The notes beneath the pieces were generated by a model. The model saw nothing but the letters and a program-made list of their open reading frames with translations. It did no database searches and was not told where the DNA came from. Positions 9,714 through 17,763 of a stretch of 64,000 bases of DNA are shown piece after piece. How positions within the stretch are numbered: the first letter of the stretch is position 1; the number at the start of each line of letters is the position of its first letter. This stretch comes from Salirhabdus euzebyi (lineage in GTDB: Bacteria > Bacillota > Bacilli > Bacillales > Alkalibacillaceae): the NCBI RefSeq assembly GCF_014207435.1, contig NZ_JACHGH010000004.1:186001-250000 (forward strand), read 5' to 3'. A program made the position numbers and the translations under genes.

Positions 9714-10823
9714 ATGGACAAACAATCTTATTTCTATCAATTTCTTCAACCTATTTCGAAAGAACTTGCGTACGTAGCTCGGGAATTGGAGAATAGTATA
9801 TTTTCTAGTCCTCGTACAATGTTGACTCATGCTAGAGTGTTTGTGGAAAATATTTTACAGCAAGTAATGAAAGTAGAAAAACTACCAAATGACCCTTGGA
9901 TTAGCTTAAAGGAACGATTGGATATGCTGGGTGAAAATGATATTTTACCGGAGGAGATTCGAGATGCTCTTCACTATGTGCGAAAAGCAGGAAACCAAGC
10001 AGCACATGATTCCCGTGTTTTCCGTTTTTCAGAAGCTTTACACTCATGGGAAGCATTGTATAAGATTGTGAAATGGTACGTAGAAGTGTATGGACCTGTT
10101 GAAATGGAAGTTCCTGATTACCAAGACCCGAAAATTCAACCGGAGCAATCCTATGATATTACGGAGCTAGAGGTAAGGTTAAAGTCATTAGAAGACTTGT
10201 TAATGGCGTCCGTGCACCAAAAGGAAGAGGAGTTAGCGCATGAGGAAGTAGCAGCTTCTATGGAAACGATCGAAGTTGTACCGGAGCAGCCAGGATTTAC
10301 AGCGATTCGTTATCTTTCTTATGGGAATGAAAAACTAGCTATTCCTTATTTTTTACGTGATGCCTTTTTGTTGCCACAACGATTTGCGAAGTCAGAGCTA
10401 TTCCTGATTCGCTTAGGGGCAGAGCAGCAGGCCCGTATAATGAGTGAATTGCCAAGTAATCTAGAAGGTCTCCACAAATATGTGAAACGCTATAATGAAA
10501 AAAACGATGAAAACTTATTTGAGGATTTAAAAGTTTATATGGAAGAGGAAAAGGCTCGTAGAAAACTAACGTTGGAGCGGTCAGGGGAGCTATTCTTCTT
10601 TTATAAAGACAAGCACATTGTTGTAACAGAAGAACTATCGAAAATCCCTTTATCCGCAGAACAGTTTACCGGTATTCCAAGTTTGTTGAGACAGCTTAAT
10701 AATGACCAAATAGAAACAGTAGGTCAGCTCCCGAAAGAACTCGTCATTCTTGCTAAGTATGACAATGTAGGTATTGGTACGGTTGAGAAACTATTCGAGC
10801 AATTGAAGGAGAAACAAAAGTAA
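9714..10823 (+). CDS. DUF4145-like domain protein
   Basis: A 369-residue soluble protein. The first 130 residues contain a helical domain ending RKAGNQAAHD, the hallmark of DUF4145-type domains, which also occur in type I restriction HsdR subunits and other nucleic-acid systems. The rest has a conserved-looking central segment and a charged C-terminus with no catalytic motif I recognise. ATG 9714 has CGGAGG at 9701-9706; the in-frame TTG at 9693 lies inside that leader and is rejected. It is the first gene of a three-gene unit with a 61-residue protein and a YdbC-like DNA-binding protein. A nucleic-acid-related role is an inference. Confidence 0.6.
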   Translation: MDKQSYFYQFLQPISKELAYVARELENSIFSSPRTMLTHARVFVENILQQVMKVEKLPNDPWISLKERLDMLGENDILPEEIRDALHYVRKAGNQAAHDSRVFRFSEALHSWEALYKIVKWYVEVYGPVEMEVPDYQDPKIQPEQSYDITELEVRLKSLEDLLMASVHQKEEELAHEEVAASMETIEVVPEQPGFTAIRYLSYGNEKLAIPYFLRDAFLLPQRFAKSELFLIRLGAEQQARIMSELPSNLEGLHKYVKRYNEKNDENLFEDLKVYMEEEKARRKLTLERSGELFFFYKDKHIVVTEELSKIPLSAEQFTGIPSLLRQLNNDQIETVGQLPKELVILAKYDNVGIGTVEKLFEQLKEKQK

Positions 10824-10841
10824 AAGAAAAGGGTGATTTGT

Positions 10842-11027
10842 ATGAAGATTGAAAATAGAAGCGGAAAAGAATATAGTATTCAAAAAGATGGATCCCAATA
10901 CAAAATCACGAGGACTATAAAAAATTATGATAGTTTTGAAAACGCAAAAAATGATTTAATTGACTTAGCCTCAGGACGAAAAACAGAAGAACAAGTTCAA
11001 GAGGAAAAGAAGAGTAATCTACATTAA
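10842..11027 (+). CDS. small hypothetical protein, 61 residues
   Basis: Short charged protein (MKIENRSGKEY start, lysine-rich acidic tail) with no family I recognise. ATG 10842 is preceded by AAAAGGGTGA. It lies 18 bases after the DUF4145-like gene and 14 bases before the YdbC-like gene, so it is very probably cotranscribed with both. The regular spacing and good ribosome binding site argue that it is real despite its size. Confidence 0.6.
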   Translation: MKIENRSGKEYSIQKDGSQYKITRTIKNYDSFENAKNDLIDLASGRKTEEQVQEEKKSNLH

Positions 11028-11041
11028 AGGAGGAATGACTT

Positions 11042-11260
11042 GTGGCAGAGTTAAAATATGAAATTATAGAAACGATTGCCGTGCTCTCAGAGTCACCAAA
11101 AGGGTGGACGAAAGAGCTTAACTTGGTGAGCTGGAATGGGAGAAGCCCTAAGTATGATTTACGAGATTGGGCCCCAAATCATGAGAAAATGGGTAAGGGA
11201 GTTACCTTATCAGAGGAAGAGTTAGCCAAATTAAAAGATGTATTGAATAATCATCTGTAA
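11042..11260 (+). CDS. YdbC/PC4-family single-stranded DNA binding protein
   Basis: A 72-residue protein matching the bacterial YdbC branch of the PC4 transcription coactivator fold: LSESPKGWTKELNLVSWN, then KYDLRDW, then a C-terminal helix. Lactococcal YdbC is a dimeric single-strand DNA binder, so binding of ssDNA or of transcription or replication intermediates is likely. GTG start at 11042 with AAAGGAGG upstream. It is the last gene of the unit beginning at 9714 and is followed by a clear terminator. Confidence 0.8.
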   Translation: MAELKYEIIETIAVLSESPKGWTKELNLVSWNGRSPKYDLRDWAPNHEKMGKGVTLSEEELAKLKDVLNNHL

Positions 11261-11309
11261 CATACTAGTATAATACTAATAGAAATTCTACAATCAACTA
11301 GTGCTCTAA

Positions 11310-11347
11310 AACCTCTATCCAAGATGAAGTGGGATAGAGGTTATTTA
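11310..11347 (+). terminator. terminator of the DUF4145-YdbC unit
   Basis: Stem AACCTCTATCC (11310-11320) pairs with GGATAGAGGTT (11332-11342), followed by a T-rich tail. Confidence 0.75.
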
Positions 11348-11439
11348 TTTAATGATTCTATAAGAACAATCATTAAGAATAGTAGCTTTACTTATTTATG
11401 TCGATAAGCCAATTGTTCTAATATGGAAGGAAGAGGGAC

Positions 11440-11985
11440 ATGTATTATATCGAGTATAGTCGTCTGAAATATTTTTTGTATACGGTACTGTGCTTTGTTT
11501 TGTTGGTTACATGTATTATTTTAATTGGGACTGGACATTTGTCAGAGTTACGTAAGCTTTATGTATACGGATTAATGCTCATCTTCCTGATAGGCCTTTT
11601 CTATTTTATCTCTAATTTTATTTCTCCTAACGTCTTTATGAGTATTTCGCCTACTGACTTCAATATTAAAGTAAATGGATATCCTACAATTACGTTCCCA
11701 TACGAAGCTATTGTTTTAGTCTATAATTCTACCGAATACATAAAAGAAAAAAAACATTCCCTTTTCAAGACAAAAAAACATTTTCTGCATGTTGTTGTTA
11801 CGAATGAACTAATTATTCAAAAACAAGTAGCATTTAGAAAAAGAGACACCTTTCGAAAGCAATTGTTAGAGAAGGAAAAAACGTTTAAAATGCCAGTTGA
11901 GATGACTTCTTATAAAACAGAGGATATTTTGCATTACATAGGATTGTATATTCCTGATCGGGTTAATGCGAATGGTAAAACGTGA
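11440..11985 (+). CDS. small membrane protein with cytoplasmic PH-like tail
   Basis: A 181-residue protein with two hydrophobic segments (about residues 11-32 and 40-62) followed by a roughly 115-residue basic soluble part rich in beta-strand-like sequence. This arrangement resembles the small STM3941/PH-like membrane proteins of Bacillales, but I cannot place it firmly. ATG 11440 follows GGAAGGAAGAGGG. It is a single gene, bounded by terminators on both sides. Confidence 0.5.
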   Translation: MYYIEYSRLKYFLYTVLCFVLLVTCIILIGTGHLSELRKLYVYGLMLIFLIGLFYFISNFISPNVFMSISPTDFNIKVNGYPTITFPYEAIVLVYNSTEYIKEKKHSLFKTKKHFLHVVVTNELIIQKQVAFRKRDTFRKQLLEKEKTFKMPVEMTSYKTEDILHYIGLYIPDRVNANGKT

Positions 11986-12021
11986 ATAAAAAATAAAAGG
12001 AAGAGGAAGTAAAAGCTGATG

Positions 12022-12048
12022 ACAGGGCATTTTTGTCCTGTTATTTTT
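12022..12048 (+). terminator. terminator after the small membrane protein gene
   Basis: Stem ACAGGGCA / TGTCCTGT (one G-T pair) with a TTTT loop, followed by TATTTTTATTTT. Confidence 0.65.
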
Positions 12049-12084
12049 ATTTTCTAAAAACTTGTTATTTTACCTTAAAATCCT

Positions 12085-12113
12085 TTGACATTCGATGTGA
12101 AATGATGTAAATT
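12085..12113 (+). promoter_or_regulatory. guaC promoter
   Basis: A perfect -35 TTGACA (12085-12090) is followed after 17 bases by TAAATT (12108-12113), which fits a housekeeping sigma factor promoter. Transcription would start near 12120, inside the PurR-like boxes. Confidence 0.6.
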
Positions 12114-12118
12114 ACGTA

Positions 12119-12161
12119 ATGGACGAACGATTACAATAATCTTATTATAAATATTCGTATT
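12119..12161. promoter_or_regulatory. candidate PurR operator (paired PurBoxes) of guaC
   Basis: Two inverted CGAA-centred boxes, ATGGACGAACGATT (12119-12132) and, on the other strand, AAATACGAATATTT, have their CGAA cores separated by 26 bases. This fits the Bacillus PurBox pair (AWWWCCGAACWWT, inverted, about 16-17 bases apart edge to edge). guaC belongs to the B. subtilis PurR regulon, so repression by PurR is plausible. Confidence 0.45.
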
Positions 12162-12175
12162 TAGGGGTGTGCATC

Positions 12176-13159
12176 ATGGAAAATGTATTTGATTATGAAG
12201 ATATTCAATTAGTACCTGCAAAATGTGTAGTAAACAGCCGTTCAGAATGTGATACAAAAGTTACTTTAGGTAAACATACATTTAAGCTTCCTGTTGTACC
12301 TGCAAATATGCAAACAATTATCGATGAAAAGATTGCTATTTATTTAGCAGAAAATAATTATTTCTATATTATGCATCGTTTTAATCCCGAAAAGAGAATT
12401 TCTTTTATTCAGGATATGAGATCCCGTGGGTTAATTTCCTCCATCAGTGTTGGAGTAAAAGAAGAAGAATATCGTTTTATTGAACAATTAGCAGCAGAAA
12501 AACTTTTGCCAGAATACATCACAATTGATATTGCGCATGGTCATTCTAATGCAGTAATTGAAATGATTAAACATATTAAAAAGCATTTGCCAAATAGTTT
12601 TGTTATTGCTGGAAATGTGGGAACACCTGAAGCGGTCAGAGAACTTGAGCATGCTGGGGCAGATGCAACAAAAGTCGGTATCGGACCTGGAAAGGTATGT
12701 ATTACGAAAATAAAAACTGGATTTGGAACTGGTGGTTGGCAATTAGCAGCACTTCGTTGGTGTGCAAAGGCTGCAAGCAAACCCATTATTGCAGATGGTG
12801 GTATTCGTACACACGGTGATATTGCTAAATCTATTCGCTTTGGAGCAACGATGGTAATGATTGGCTCTTTATTTGCAGGCCATGAGGAATCTCCAGGAGA
12901 AACAGTTGAAAAAGACGGAAGGTTGTTTAAAGAATATTTTGGATCTGCTTCCGAATTTCAAAAAGGTGAAAAGAAAAATGTAGAAGGTAAAAAAATGTAC
13001 GTGGAATATAAAGGAGCTCTACAAGATACGTTGACAGAAATGGAGCAAGACTTACAATCCTCTATTTCCTATGCTGGAGGAAAGGAACTAGACGCAATAC
13101 GTCATGTTGATTATGTAGTGGTGAAAAACTCTATCTTTAATGGTGACAAAGTCTATTAA
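12176..13159 (+). CDS. guaC: GMP reductase
   Basis: NADPH-dependent reduction of GMP to IMP and ammonia, linking guanine and adenine nucleotide pools. The 327-residue protein has the IMPDH/GMPR barrel: N-terminal YEDIQLVP, the GIGPG loop with the catalytic cysteine (GPGKVCITK), then [18 protein letters not shown] and the phosphate loop [11 protein letters not shown]. There is no CBS domain, which separates it from IMP dehydrogenase, and the length matches B. subtilis GuaC. ATG 12176 follows AGGGGTG; the in-frame GTG at 12167 is part of that ribosome binding site. A monocistronic unit is likely. Confidence 0.95.
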   Translation: MENVFDYEDIQLVPAKCVVNSRSECDTKVTLGKHTFKLPVVPANMQTIIDEKIAIYLAENNYFYIMHRFNPEKRISFIQDMRSRGLISSISVGVKEEEYRFIEQLAAEKLLPEYITIDIAHGHSNAVIEMIKHIKKHLPNSFVIAGNVGTPEAVRELEHAGADATKVGIGPGKVCITKIKTGFGTGGWQLAALRWCAKAASKPIIADGGIRTHGDIAKSIRFGATMVMIGSLFAGHEESPGETVEKDGRLFKEYFGSASEFQKGEKKNVEGKKMYVEYKGALQDTLTEMEQDLQSSISYAGGKELDAIRHVDYVVVKNSIFNGDKVY

Positions 13160-13163
13160 AGAA

Positions 13164-13310
13164 CAAAAGCACAAGCGCCTTGCTCACCCCCGATATGCAT
13201 AAGCCAAGACCTGCCGTGGCGGATTTTGCTACAGAAGGGATTGACATATGTCCCAAGGGGGTAGGTGCTGGAGCTAGATGTGGCTCCCCCGTGCAACTAA
13301 CTTATCCATA
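13164..13310. repeat. Bacillaceae-type intergenic repeat (GCGCCTTGCTC ... GGAGCTAGA)
   Basis: GC-richer block directly after guaC running from CAAGCGCCTTGCTCACCCC to GTGCTGGAGCTAGA. Sequences of this layout are scattered between genes in many Bacillus-related genomes. It carries internal CCCCC/GGGGG complementarity and no coding potential. Confidence 0.5.
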
Positions 13311-13338
13311 AGTCCAAATTTTACAATTTCTAAGCAAT

Positions 13339-13376
13339 AAAAAAGCATTTCGGAATTTTTTCCGAAATGCTTTTTT
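13339..13376. terminator. strong hairpin terminator
   Basis: Nearly perfect stem AAAAAGCATTTCGGAA / TTCCGAAATGCTTTTTT, symmetric and able to act in both directions. It lies 180 bases beyond guaC and closes its transcription unit after the repeat. Confidence 0.8.
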
Positions 13377-13680
13377 AACATCACAGGGGACCCAACCATA
13401 CCACATCCTTAATGGGTAATGTTACGCATTTTAGGTACACTCGACCCATAGAGGGAATCCAAAACACTTTACCAAATAAAAATCTCCAACAGACTTTTCA
13501 TCGGAAGTGTTTTATTAGGATGTTTGTCAGTTCCGTAAATTGGATACTGATTCCCTTAATCTTTTGAAAACTCATATTTCGAATGCAACTCAGCTTGAAA
13601 GTATGATAATTTTCCGCTTTTTAGGTCCTAATTTAGAAAGTTAATGATCATTTCATCCCTTCGTTTTAAGGTTTCGAAGT

Positions 13681-13708
13681 GGATGAAACGTAGGCCTACG
13701 TTTCATCC
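13681..13708. repeat. perfect 28-bp palindrome
   Basis: GGATGAAACGTAGG followed immediately by its exact reverse complement. TTTCATCC also occurs at 13651-13658, so the left arm can pair alternatively with an upstream copy (TTTCATCC CTTCG / CGAAG TGGATGAAA). The region could form two mutually exclusive hairpins. Confidence 0.7.
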
Positions 13709-14115
13709 TGTTTATTCGTTCCTTAAAGAAAAGATGATCCTTCCATTTACTATCCTCAATGACCGTTTGTTTGGACTCATTCCTTCCAAGTTCTCGGGAC
13801 ATTTCGGAAGGTTGGTTAGTTTTTATTCTCCCAATCTCCTACTCTCCACATTCCGAGTTCCTGTCATTCTCCCCTAGTTTTTAACCCGTTAATTAACGAA
13901 ACTCACTAGGATGGTTGAGCCTCCTGTAATGTTAAGGTGTAAGGTTTGATTGTTCCTTACAGCTAGATTATATCACGGTTCAACAAAATTTAGTGTGGCA
14001 TATTTGTGAACAAATTCACAAACCCATCTATTCTTTAACGTGAATTATTGCTGTTTTTCCTAAAACGGCGAAGTAACTTAATGGTGTATGAAGCCCCTTC
14101 TTTACAAGATGAGTG

Positions 14116-14240
14116 GTAGTCCGTCGCCTCGGAAAAATACTCGCTTTCCAGCCTCCTTCGCCAGCAGAGAGCTCTCACTGCGGGGTCTTCAGACTCATGC
14201 TCTCCCATAGGACAAGGAACGCTTAGGCAGCATTACATCG
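14116..14240. repeat. dispersed repeat, copy A
   Basis: GC-richer block containing CTGCGGGGTCTTCAGAC (14178-14194), identical to positions 44828-44844, with similar flanks (CGCTTTCCA before, ATGCTCTCCC after). This is a member of the repeat family also found at 44761, 45021 and 49395. Confidence 0.6.
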
Positions 14241-14386
14241 CACGAAGAAAATTGGCTTTCACTTTCGAGGAGTCTCACATGTTTCCGATGCTTGGATAGG
14301 TGGTTTTTACAAACGAGAAGACTTACATTTAAATAAAAGCTAAACTTGAAAAGAATACTTAATATAAAAAACAAAATGCAAATAGG

Positions 14387-14426
14387 AAAAGCCTCTACCA
14401 TGTAATAAAGTGCTAGAGGCTTTTTT
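14387..14426. terminator. hairpin terminator before the DUF817 gene
   Basis: Stem AAAAGCCTCTA (14387-14397) pairs with TAGAGGCTTTT (14414-14424) and is followed by T residues. It isolates the downstream gene from the gene-free patch. Confidence 0.7.
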
Positions 14427-14480
14427 CTGATATGATAAATTACATATCCATTAATCTATCATAGTAGTTAGGGTGTTTGT

Positions 14481-15245
14481 ATGAAGCAATTATTTTATTT
14501 TGGACTTGCTCAAGCAAAGGCTTGTATTTTTCCTATTATCATTTTCCTCACATTAGCAGTGACTAAAATTATTGATATTCCATTCCTCCATAGGTATGAC
14601 CTAATTTTATTGGTTTGTATCATAACCCAAATGCTCATGCTTGCATTAAAATTGGAAACAATGGATGAATTAAAGGTAATTGGCGTTTTCCATTTGATCG
14701 GTTTGGCACTAGAAATTTACAAAGTACATATGGGTTCATGGAGTTATCCAGAAGAGGCATTCACCAAGTTTCTTGGAGTGCCATTATATAGTGGTTTCAT
14801 GTATGCAAGTGTCGCTAGCTACATGTGTCAGGCGTGGAGAAGGCTGGATTTAAAACTAGTGAAATGGCCCCCAACATGGATTGTTATGTTTCTAAGTGCA
14901 GCGATTTATTTTAATTTTTACACGCATCATTTTATTCTTGATTTTCGTTGGTTATTAAAATTGCTAACGATTATTCTTTTTTATCATACATTTGTTTATT
15001 TTACTGTTCGTAAACGTACATACGCGAAGCCTCTGTCCTTATCTTTTATATTGATTGGTTTTTTTATATGGGTTGCTGAAAATATTGCCACTTTCTTAGG
15101 TGCTTGGAGTTACCCAAACCAACAACGCCAGTGGGAAATCGTTCATTTTGGAAAGGTAAGCTCTTGGTTATTGCTTGTCATCGTTAGTTTTCTGATTGTA
15201 GCAATGTTAAAACATTTAAAACAAACAAAAGGGAATCTACACTAA
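14481..15245 (+). CDS. DUF817 family integral membrane protein
   Basis: A 254-residue protein with seven or eight hydrophobic segments. The family pattern of DUF817 is clear: QLFYFGLAQAKACIFP at the start, conserved GSWSYPEE near the middle, FNFYTHHF, then a second GAWSYPNQ near the C-terminus. The function of the family is not known; the paired W-S-Y-P motifs suggest two related halves. ATG 14481 follows TTAGGGTG. It is a single gene between a terminator and a 314-base leader region. Confidence 0.8.
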   Translation: MKQLFYFGLAQAKACIFPIIIFLTLAVTKIIDIPFLHRYDLILLVCIITQMLMLALKLETMDELKVIGVFHLIGLALEIYKVHMGSWSYPEEAFTKFLGVPLYSGFMYASVASYMCQAWRRLDLKLVKWPPTWIVMFLSAAIYFNFYTHHFILDFRWLLKLLTIILFYHTFVYFTVRKRTYAKPLSLSFILIGFFIWVAENIATFLGAWSYPNQQRQWEIVHFGKVSSWLLLVIVSFLIVAMLKHLKQTKGNLH

Positions 15246-15559
15246 AGTTAATAATTGTGAAAAAATGATATCCTTTGTTTCCCTTTTGCTATAAAATGGA
15301 AAGGTGAATTAATGTCTTTTATAGGGAAATATAGATGAATTGATATTCGTAGACTAAAGATAAATTGGAGTGTAACAACTAAATTTATAACATTTACTCT
15401 TAACTATAGTTAATTCAGATTCCCCATGGGGAAAGAGTTTAACGAGACGGTCAACTGGGGCTGTCTTTTTCTGTGGATAGGATTGATGGTTCATTCTTTA
15501 GGACTCTATTAAAACGTAATCAGTTATTAGTAATTAGATCTAAATAAAGGAGATTGAGC
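15246..15559 (+). promoter_or_regulatory. leader region of the ABC transporter with palindromes and attenuator-like hairpin
   Basis: This non-coding stretch contains the 14-bp palindrome TTAACTATAGTTAA (15400-15413), the 14-bp palindrome TTCCCCATGGGGAA (15420-15433), and a terminator-like element AGACGG / CTGTCT followed by TTTTT (15445-15471). The CCCC of the second palindrome could also pair with GGGG at 15457-15460, so alternative folds are possible. A regulated leader is an inference. Confidence 0.35.
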
Positions 15560-16486
15560 ATGAGCGGAGTTGTAAAATTACAAGACGTGTCAAAAACAAT
15601 TAATGGAAAGAGGATTATAGATTCCTTAAGTTTTGAAGTGAACAGTGGGGAAGTATTCGGGTTTCTTGGTCCAAACGGTGCTGGGAAAACAACAACTATT
15701 CGAATGATAGTTGGGCTTATAGGTCTTAGTTCTGGAGATATTACGATTTCGGGATATAGCATCAAAGAAAATTTCGTTAAGGCAATAAGCCAAGTAGGGG
15801 CTATTGTGGAAAATCCTGAAATGTATAAGTTTATGAGTGGCTATCAAAACCTTATGCAGTTTGCCCGAATGTCTAAGGGAGTTAACAAGGAGAAAGTGGA
15901 TGAGGTAGTGGAACTCGTTGGACTAACGGACCGAATTCACGATAAAGTCAAAACGTATTCACTTGGAATGAGACAAAGACTCGGACTAGCCCAATCTCTT
16001 CTTCATGATCCAAAGGTTCTTATTCTTGATGAGCCTACAAATGGTCTAGATCCCGCTGGCATTAGGGAAATTAGAGATCATTTACGGATGCTTGCTAAGG
16101 AGAAAGATATGGCCATTATTGTTTCTAGCCACTTACTTTCCGAAATGGAAATGATGTGTGACCGGATTGGGATTATTCAAGCGGGGAGACTCATAGATGT
16201 ACAACGAGTACGTGATTTTGTTAATGGGGCGGAAAATTCCTATCAGCTGGAGGTTTCACCAAAGGATGAAGCCCTTTTAGTTGCTCAACAGTTATTCCCA
16301 ACAATTAAAATGTCCCTTACAGACAACGGTATAGCAGGCCAATTAAAGAAAGATGATATCCCATTGTTGGTCAATGAATTCGTTTCAAAGGAAATTAACA
16401 TTTATGGGATTAAGGAAATATCGAAAACACTTGAAGATAGATTCCTCGAAGTTACAGATAAAAAGGGGGAAGTCACACATGCTTAA
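15560..16486 (+). CDS. ABC transporter ATP-binding protein (BcrA-like)
   Basis: A 308-residue ATPase. Walker A GPNGAGKTT is near residue 42, the signature YSLGMRQRLGLAQ near 138, and Walker B LILDEPTNGLDP is followed by the switch histidine SSHLLSEME. The ABC domain fills residues 1-220; the extra C-terminal domain is typical of the bacitracin/lantibiotic-export branch. It pairs with the permease gene overlapping its end by 8 bases. ATG 15560 has AAAGGAGA upstream; the in-frame TTG at 15554 is rejected. The exported substrate is unknown; antibiotic resistance or lipid export are options. Confidence 0.9.
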   Translation: MSGVVKLQDVSKTINGKRIIDSLSFEVNSGEVFGFLGPNGAGKTTTIRMIVGLIGLSSGDITISGYSIKENFVKAISQVGAIVENPEMYKFMSGYQNLMQFARMSKGVNKEKVDEVVELVGLTDRIHDKVKTYSLGMRQRLGLAQSLLHDPKVLILDEPTNGLDPAGIREIRDHLRMLAKEKDMAIIVSSHLLSEMEMMCDRIGIIQAGRLIDVQRVRDFVNGAENSYQLEVSPKDEALLVAQQLFPTIKMSLTDNGIAGQLKKDDIPLLVNEFVSKEINIYGIKEISKTLEDRFLEVTDKKGEVTHA

Positions 16487-17435
16487 TTTAATAAAAAATG
16501 AATGGATTAAACTATTTAAACGGACGGGAACATTTGTCATGATTGGATTGATTATTTTGCTACTTACGTTCGTAGGTATCATAATCCGATCCCAGGAAAA
16601 TCCAGATAGGGGAACAGGTAGCGAAAATTGGGAAGAACAATTACAAACAGAAATTAATAATAGGGAGCAAGAATTGAAAGATATCCAAAATGCCCCTCAA
16701 AGTATGATTGACTCTTATCAAAGGGATATAGCAATTAACAAGTATCGTATAGAACACAATCTTTCCCCACATCAAGATTATTCGGTATGGGGGTTTGTAT
16801 ATGATGCTTCGAATATCATTCAATTTGCAGGTTTGTTTGTTATTATAGTTGCTGCTGGGATTGTGGCCTCCGAATTCAATTGGGGGACGATTAAGCTCTT
16901 GTTAATTAGACCAATAAGTAGAGGGAAAATTCTCGTTGCTAAATATATAACTGTTATCCTGTTTGCACTACTAATGCTAATTATCTCATTTGCTTATTCT
17001 AGTTTAGTCGGTGTTATTTTATTTGGAACACCTGAAACTACTGCTCCACATCTCAATTACTATAATGGCACTATTACAGAACAAAATATGGGAGTTCATT
17101 TAATCATTTTATACTCTTTGAAATCTATTAATATGCTCATGTTAGCTACGATGGCTTTTATGATATCGGCGGTATTTAGAAACAGCTCACTTGCGATTGG
17201 TCTTTCTATCTTTTTAATGTTTGCAGGAGGACAATTAACAGCGATGCTAGCACAAAAATTTGAATGGGCGAAATACATTTTGTTTGCAAACACAGAGCTC
17301 ATGCAATATATAGAGGGAGTTCCATTAATAGAAGGAATGACCCTTGCATTTTCTGTCATGGTATTGGTTGTTTATTTTATTATTTTCCAATTCCTTGCTC
17401 ATTATGTTTTCCATAAAAGAGATGTAGCAGCTTAA
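16479..17435 (+). CDS. ABC-2 type transporter permease
   Basis: A 318-residue membrane partner of the preceding ATPase. One N-terminal transmembrane segment (about residues 19-40), then a roughly 80-residue hydrophilic loop predicted outside the membrane, then five further hydrophobic segments from residue 105. This is the usual layout of ABC-2 permeases such as BcrB/YtrC-like proteins. ATG 16479 overlaps the ATPase stop by 8 bases and has AAAAGGGGGAAG upstream; an upstream in-frame start at 16353 lies inside the ATPase gene and is rejected. Confidence 0.88.
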   Translation: MLNLIKNEWIKLFKRTGTFVMIGLIILLLTFVGIIIRSQENPDRGTGSENWEEQLQTEINNREQELKDIQNAPQSMIDSYQRDIAINKYRIEHNLSPHQDYSVWGFVYDASNIIQFAGLFVIIVAAGIVASEFNWGTIKLLLIRPISRGKILVAKYITVILFALLMLIISFAYSSLVGVILFGTPETTAPHLNYYNGTITEQNMGVHLIILYSLKSINMLMLATMAFMISAVFRNSSLAIGLSIFLMFAGGQLTAMLAQKFEWAKYILFANTELMQYIEGVPLIEGMTLAFSVMVLVVYFIIFQFLAHYVFHKRDVAA

Positions 17436-17532
17436 ACAATTGAAAATATAAAATCTATCTTTCTCTTGATATCTAATTCGTATTTTGTCATACTTGTTTA
17501 GGAAGTAAAATTTAATAACTAAAAGATAAGTT

Positions 17533-17622
17533 GTAGGGGGACCAGTGTTGCTGGTTGAGATAGTATCCGTAAGATACTGACTCTTAGAACCTGATCTGGC
17601 TAAGACCAGCGTAGGGAACATA
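17533..17622 (+). ncRNA. TPP riboswitch (THI element)
   Basis: Conserved THI-box sequences occur in the correct order: TAGGGGG, TTGAGA in the pyrimidine-sensing part (consensus CTGAGA, one change), GAACCTGATCTGG, and the highly conserved GACCAGCGTAGGGAA at the 3-prime end. The variable P3 arm AGTATC/GATACT is intact. A transcription terminator lies 42 bases further on, so thiamine pyrophosphate binding should cause termination upstream of the thiamine transport operon. Confidence 0.95.
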
Positions 17623-17663
17623 CTTAACATATGTATACTGTTGTTATGCACATGCTATTGTAT

Positions 17664-17694
17664 GCGCCCTAGGTGATTATCCTAGGGCGCTTTT
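17664..17694 (+). terminator. riboswitch-controlled terminator
   Basis: Perfect 10-bp stem GCGCCCTAGG / CCTAGGGCGC with a 7-base loop and TTTTAT tail. It is positioned between the TPP aptamer and the first structural gene as the expression platform. Confidence 0.9.
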
Positions 17695-17763
17695 ATATTG
17701 TTTGCATGTACCCCATACATACTTATTCGTTTAGTTAAACCAAGAGAGAGGGGAATATTTAAA

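Larger units (their letters stand above)
13378..14386. other. gene-free patch with palindromes and repeat debris
   Basis: About 1 kb with no credible gene. The only sizeable plus-strand frames lack ribosome binding sites and protein-like composition. On the minus strand, a stretch ending near 13390 reads in a protein-like way between stops (for example KDVVWLGPL), which may be debris of a decayed gene or mobile element, but I cannot identify it. The patch contains a perfect 28-bp palindrome at 13681-13708 and a copy of a dispersed repeat at 14116-14240. Confidence 0.4.

Noticed and set aside
12488-12786. minus-strand frames opposite guaC
   Set aside because: Shadow frames of a well supported gene.
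13644-13877. 77-codon open frame in the gene-free patch
   Set aside because: No ribosome binding site, biased composition and it spans the 28-bp palindrome; treated as non-coding.
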